This document shows positions 5,359 to 5,377 of a stretch of DNA of 5,377 nt, piece after piece. This DNA is from Victivallaceae bacterium (GTDB taxonomy: Bacteria; Verrucomicrobiota; Lentisphaeria; Victivallales; Victivallaceae). Each line of letters starts with the position of its first letter. Positions within the stretch are counted from its first letter, which is position 1. A program made the translations under genes and the position numbers. Below the pieces are notes generated by a model. It worked only from the letters and a program-made list of their open reading frames with translations. It had not been told where the DNA came from and searched no databases. Where the stretch lies: positions 1-5,377 of the forward strand of contig JAQUOK010000267.1 in assembly GCA_028717165.1 (NCBI GenBank), read 5' to 3'.

Positions 5359-5377
5359 AGATACGTTAACCGTTTGC

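Overview
The window looks like chromosomal DNA from a PVC-superphylum bacterium, most likely a member of Lentisphaerota (Victivallales-like). This rests on protein style rather than a marker gene: a pseudopilin-like protein with the FTLIELLVVIS...LLPALNKAR amino end and a C-terminal FADxHV motif, typical of the large prepilin-like families of Lentisphaerota and Planctomycetota, plus a GntR-type regulator with a LacI-like sensor domain, also frequent there. No rRNA, tRNA, CRISPR array or transposase gene was seen.

Layout. Bases 1-641 (minus) are the amino-terminal 213 codons of a GntR/LacI-type regulator that runs off the left edge. It has its own strong-looking promoter (697-725) and a perfect 14-bp palindrome (671-684) just after the predicted transcription start, as expected for autoregulation. 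After a 202-bp gap with two small hairpins comes a minus-strand gene (844-2535) for a membrane-anchored SurA/PpiD-like periplasmic folding factor without a recognisable parvulin catalytic domain. A 264-bp AT-rich divergent intergenic region with two inverted repeats separates it from the plus-strand group: a pseudopilin-like protein (2800-3414), then two tandem paralogous single-membrane-span proteins of unknown function (3423-4004 and 4259-4867). The first paralog is almost certainly co-translated with the pseudopilin, because its ribosome binding site overlaps the pseudopilin stop codon. The second is separated from the first by 254 bp containing an inverted pair of palindromes.

The right end (4868-5377) holds no intact gene. 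It contains a roughly 89-bp element built from two inverted copies of a palindromic unit (5143-5231), a decayed copy of the same element (4887-4966), and between them a 58-codon open stretch that reads like the carboxyl end of a LacI-type regulator sensor domain, without a start. It is best read as a gene remnant bounded by repeat elements. A different palindromic repeat lies near the right edge.

Functionally, the central genes are all predicted to act at or outside the inner membrane: a folding factor, a pseudopilin, and two anchored proteins with helix-start motifs that loosely recall periplasmic LTxxQ proteins. The best candidate for something undescribed is the pseudopilin plus duplicated anchored-protein cassette, together with the paired-palindrome repeats that punctuate it.
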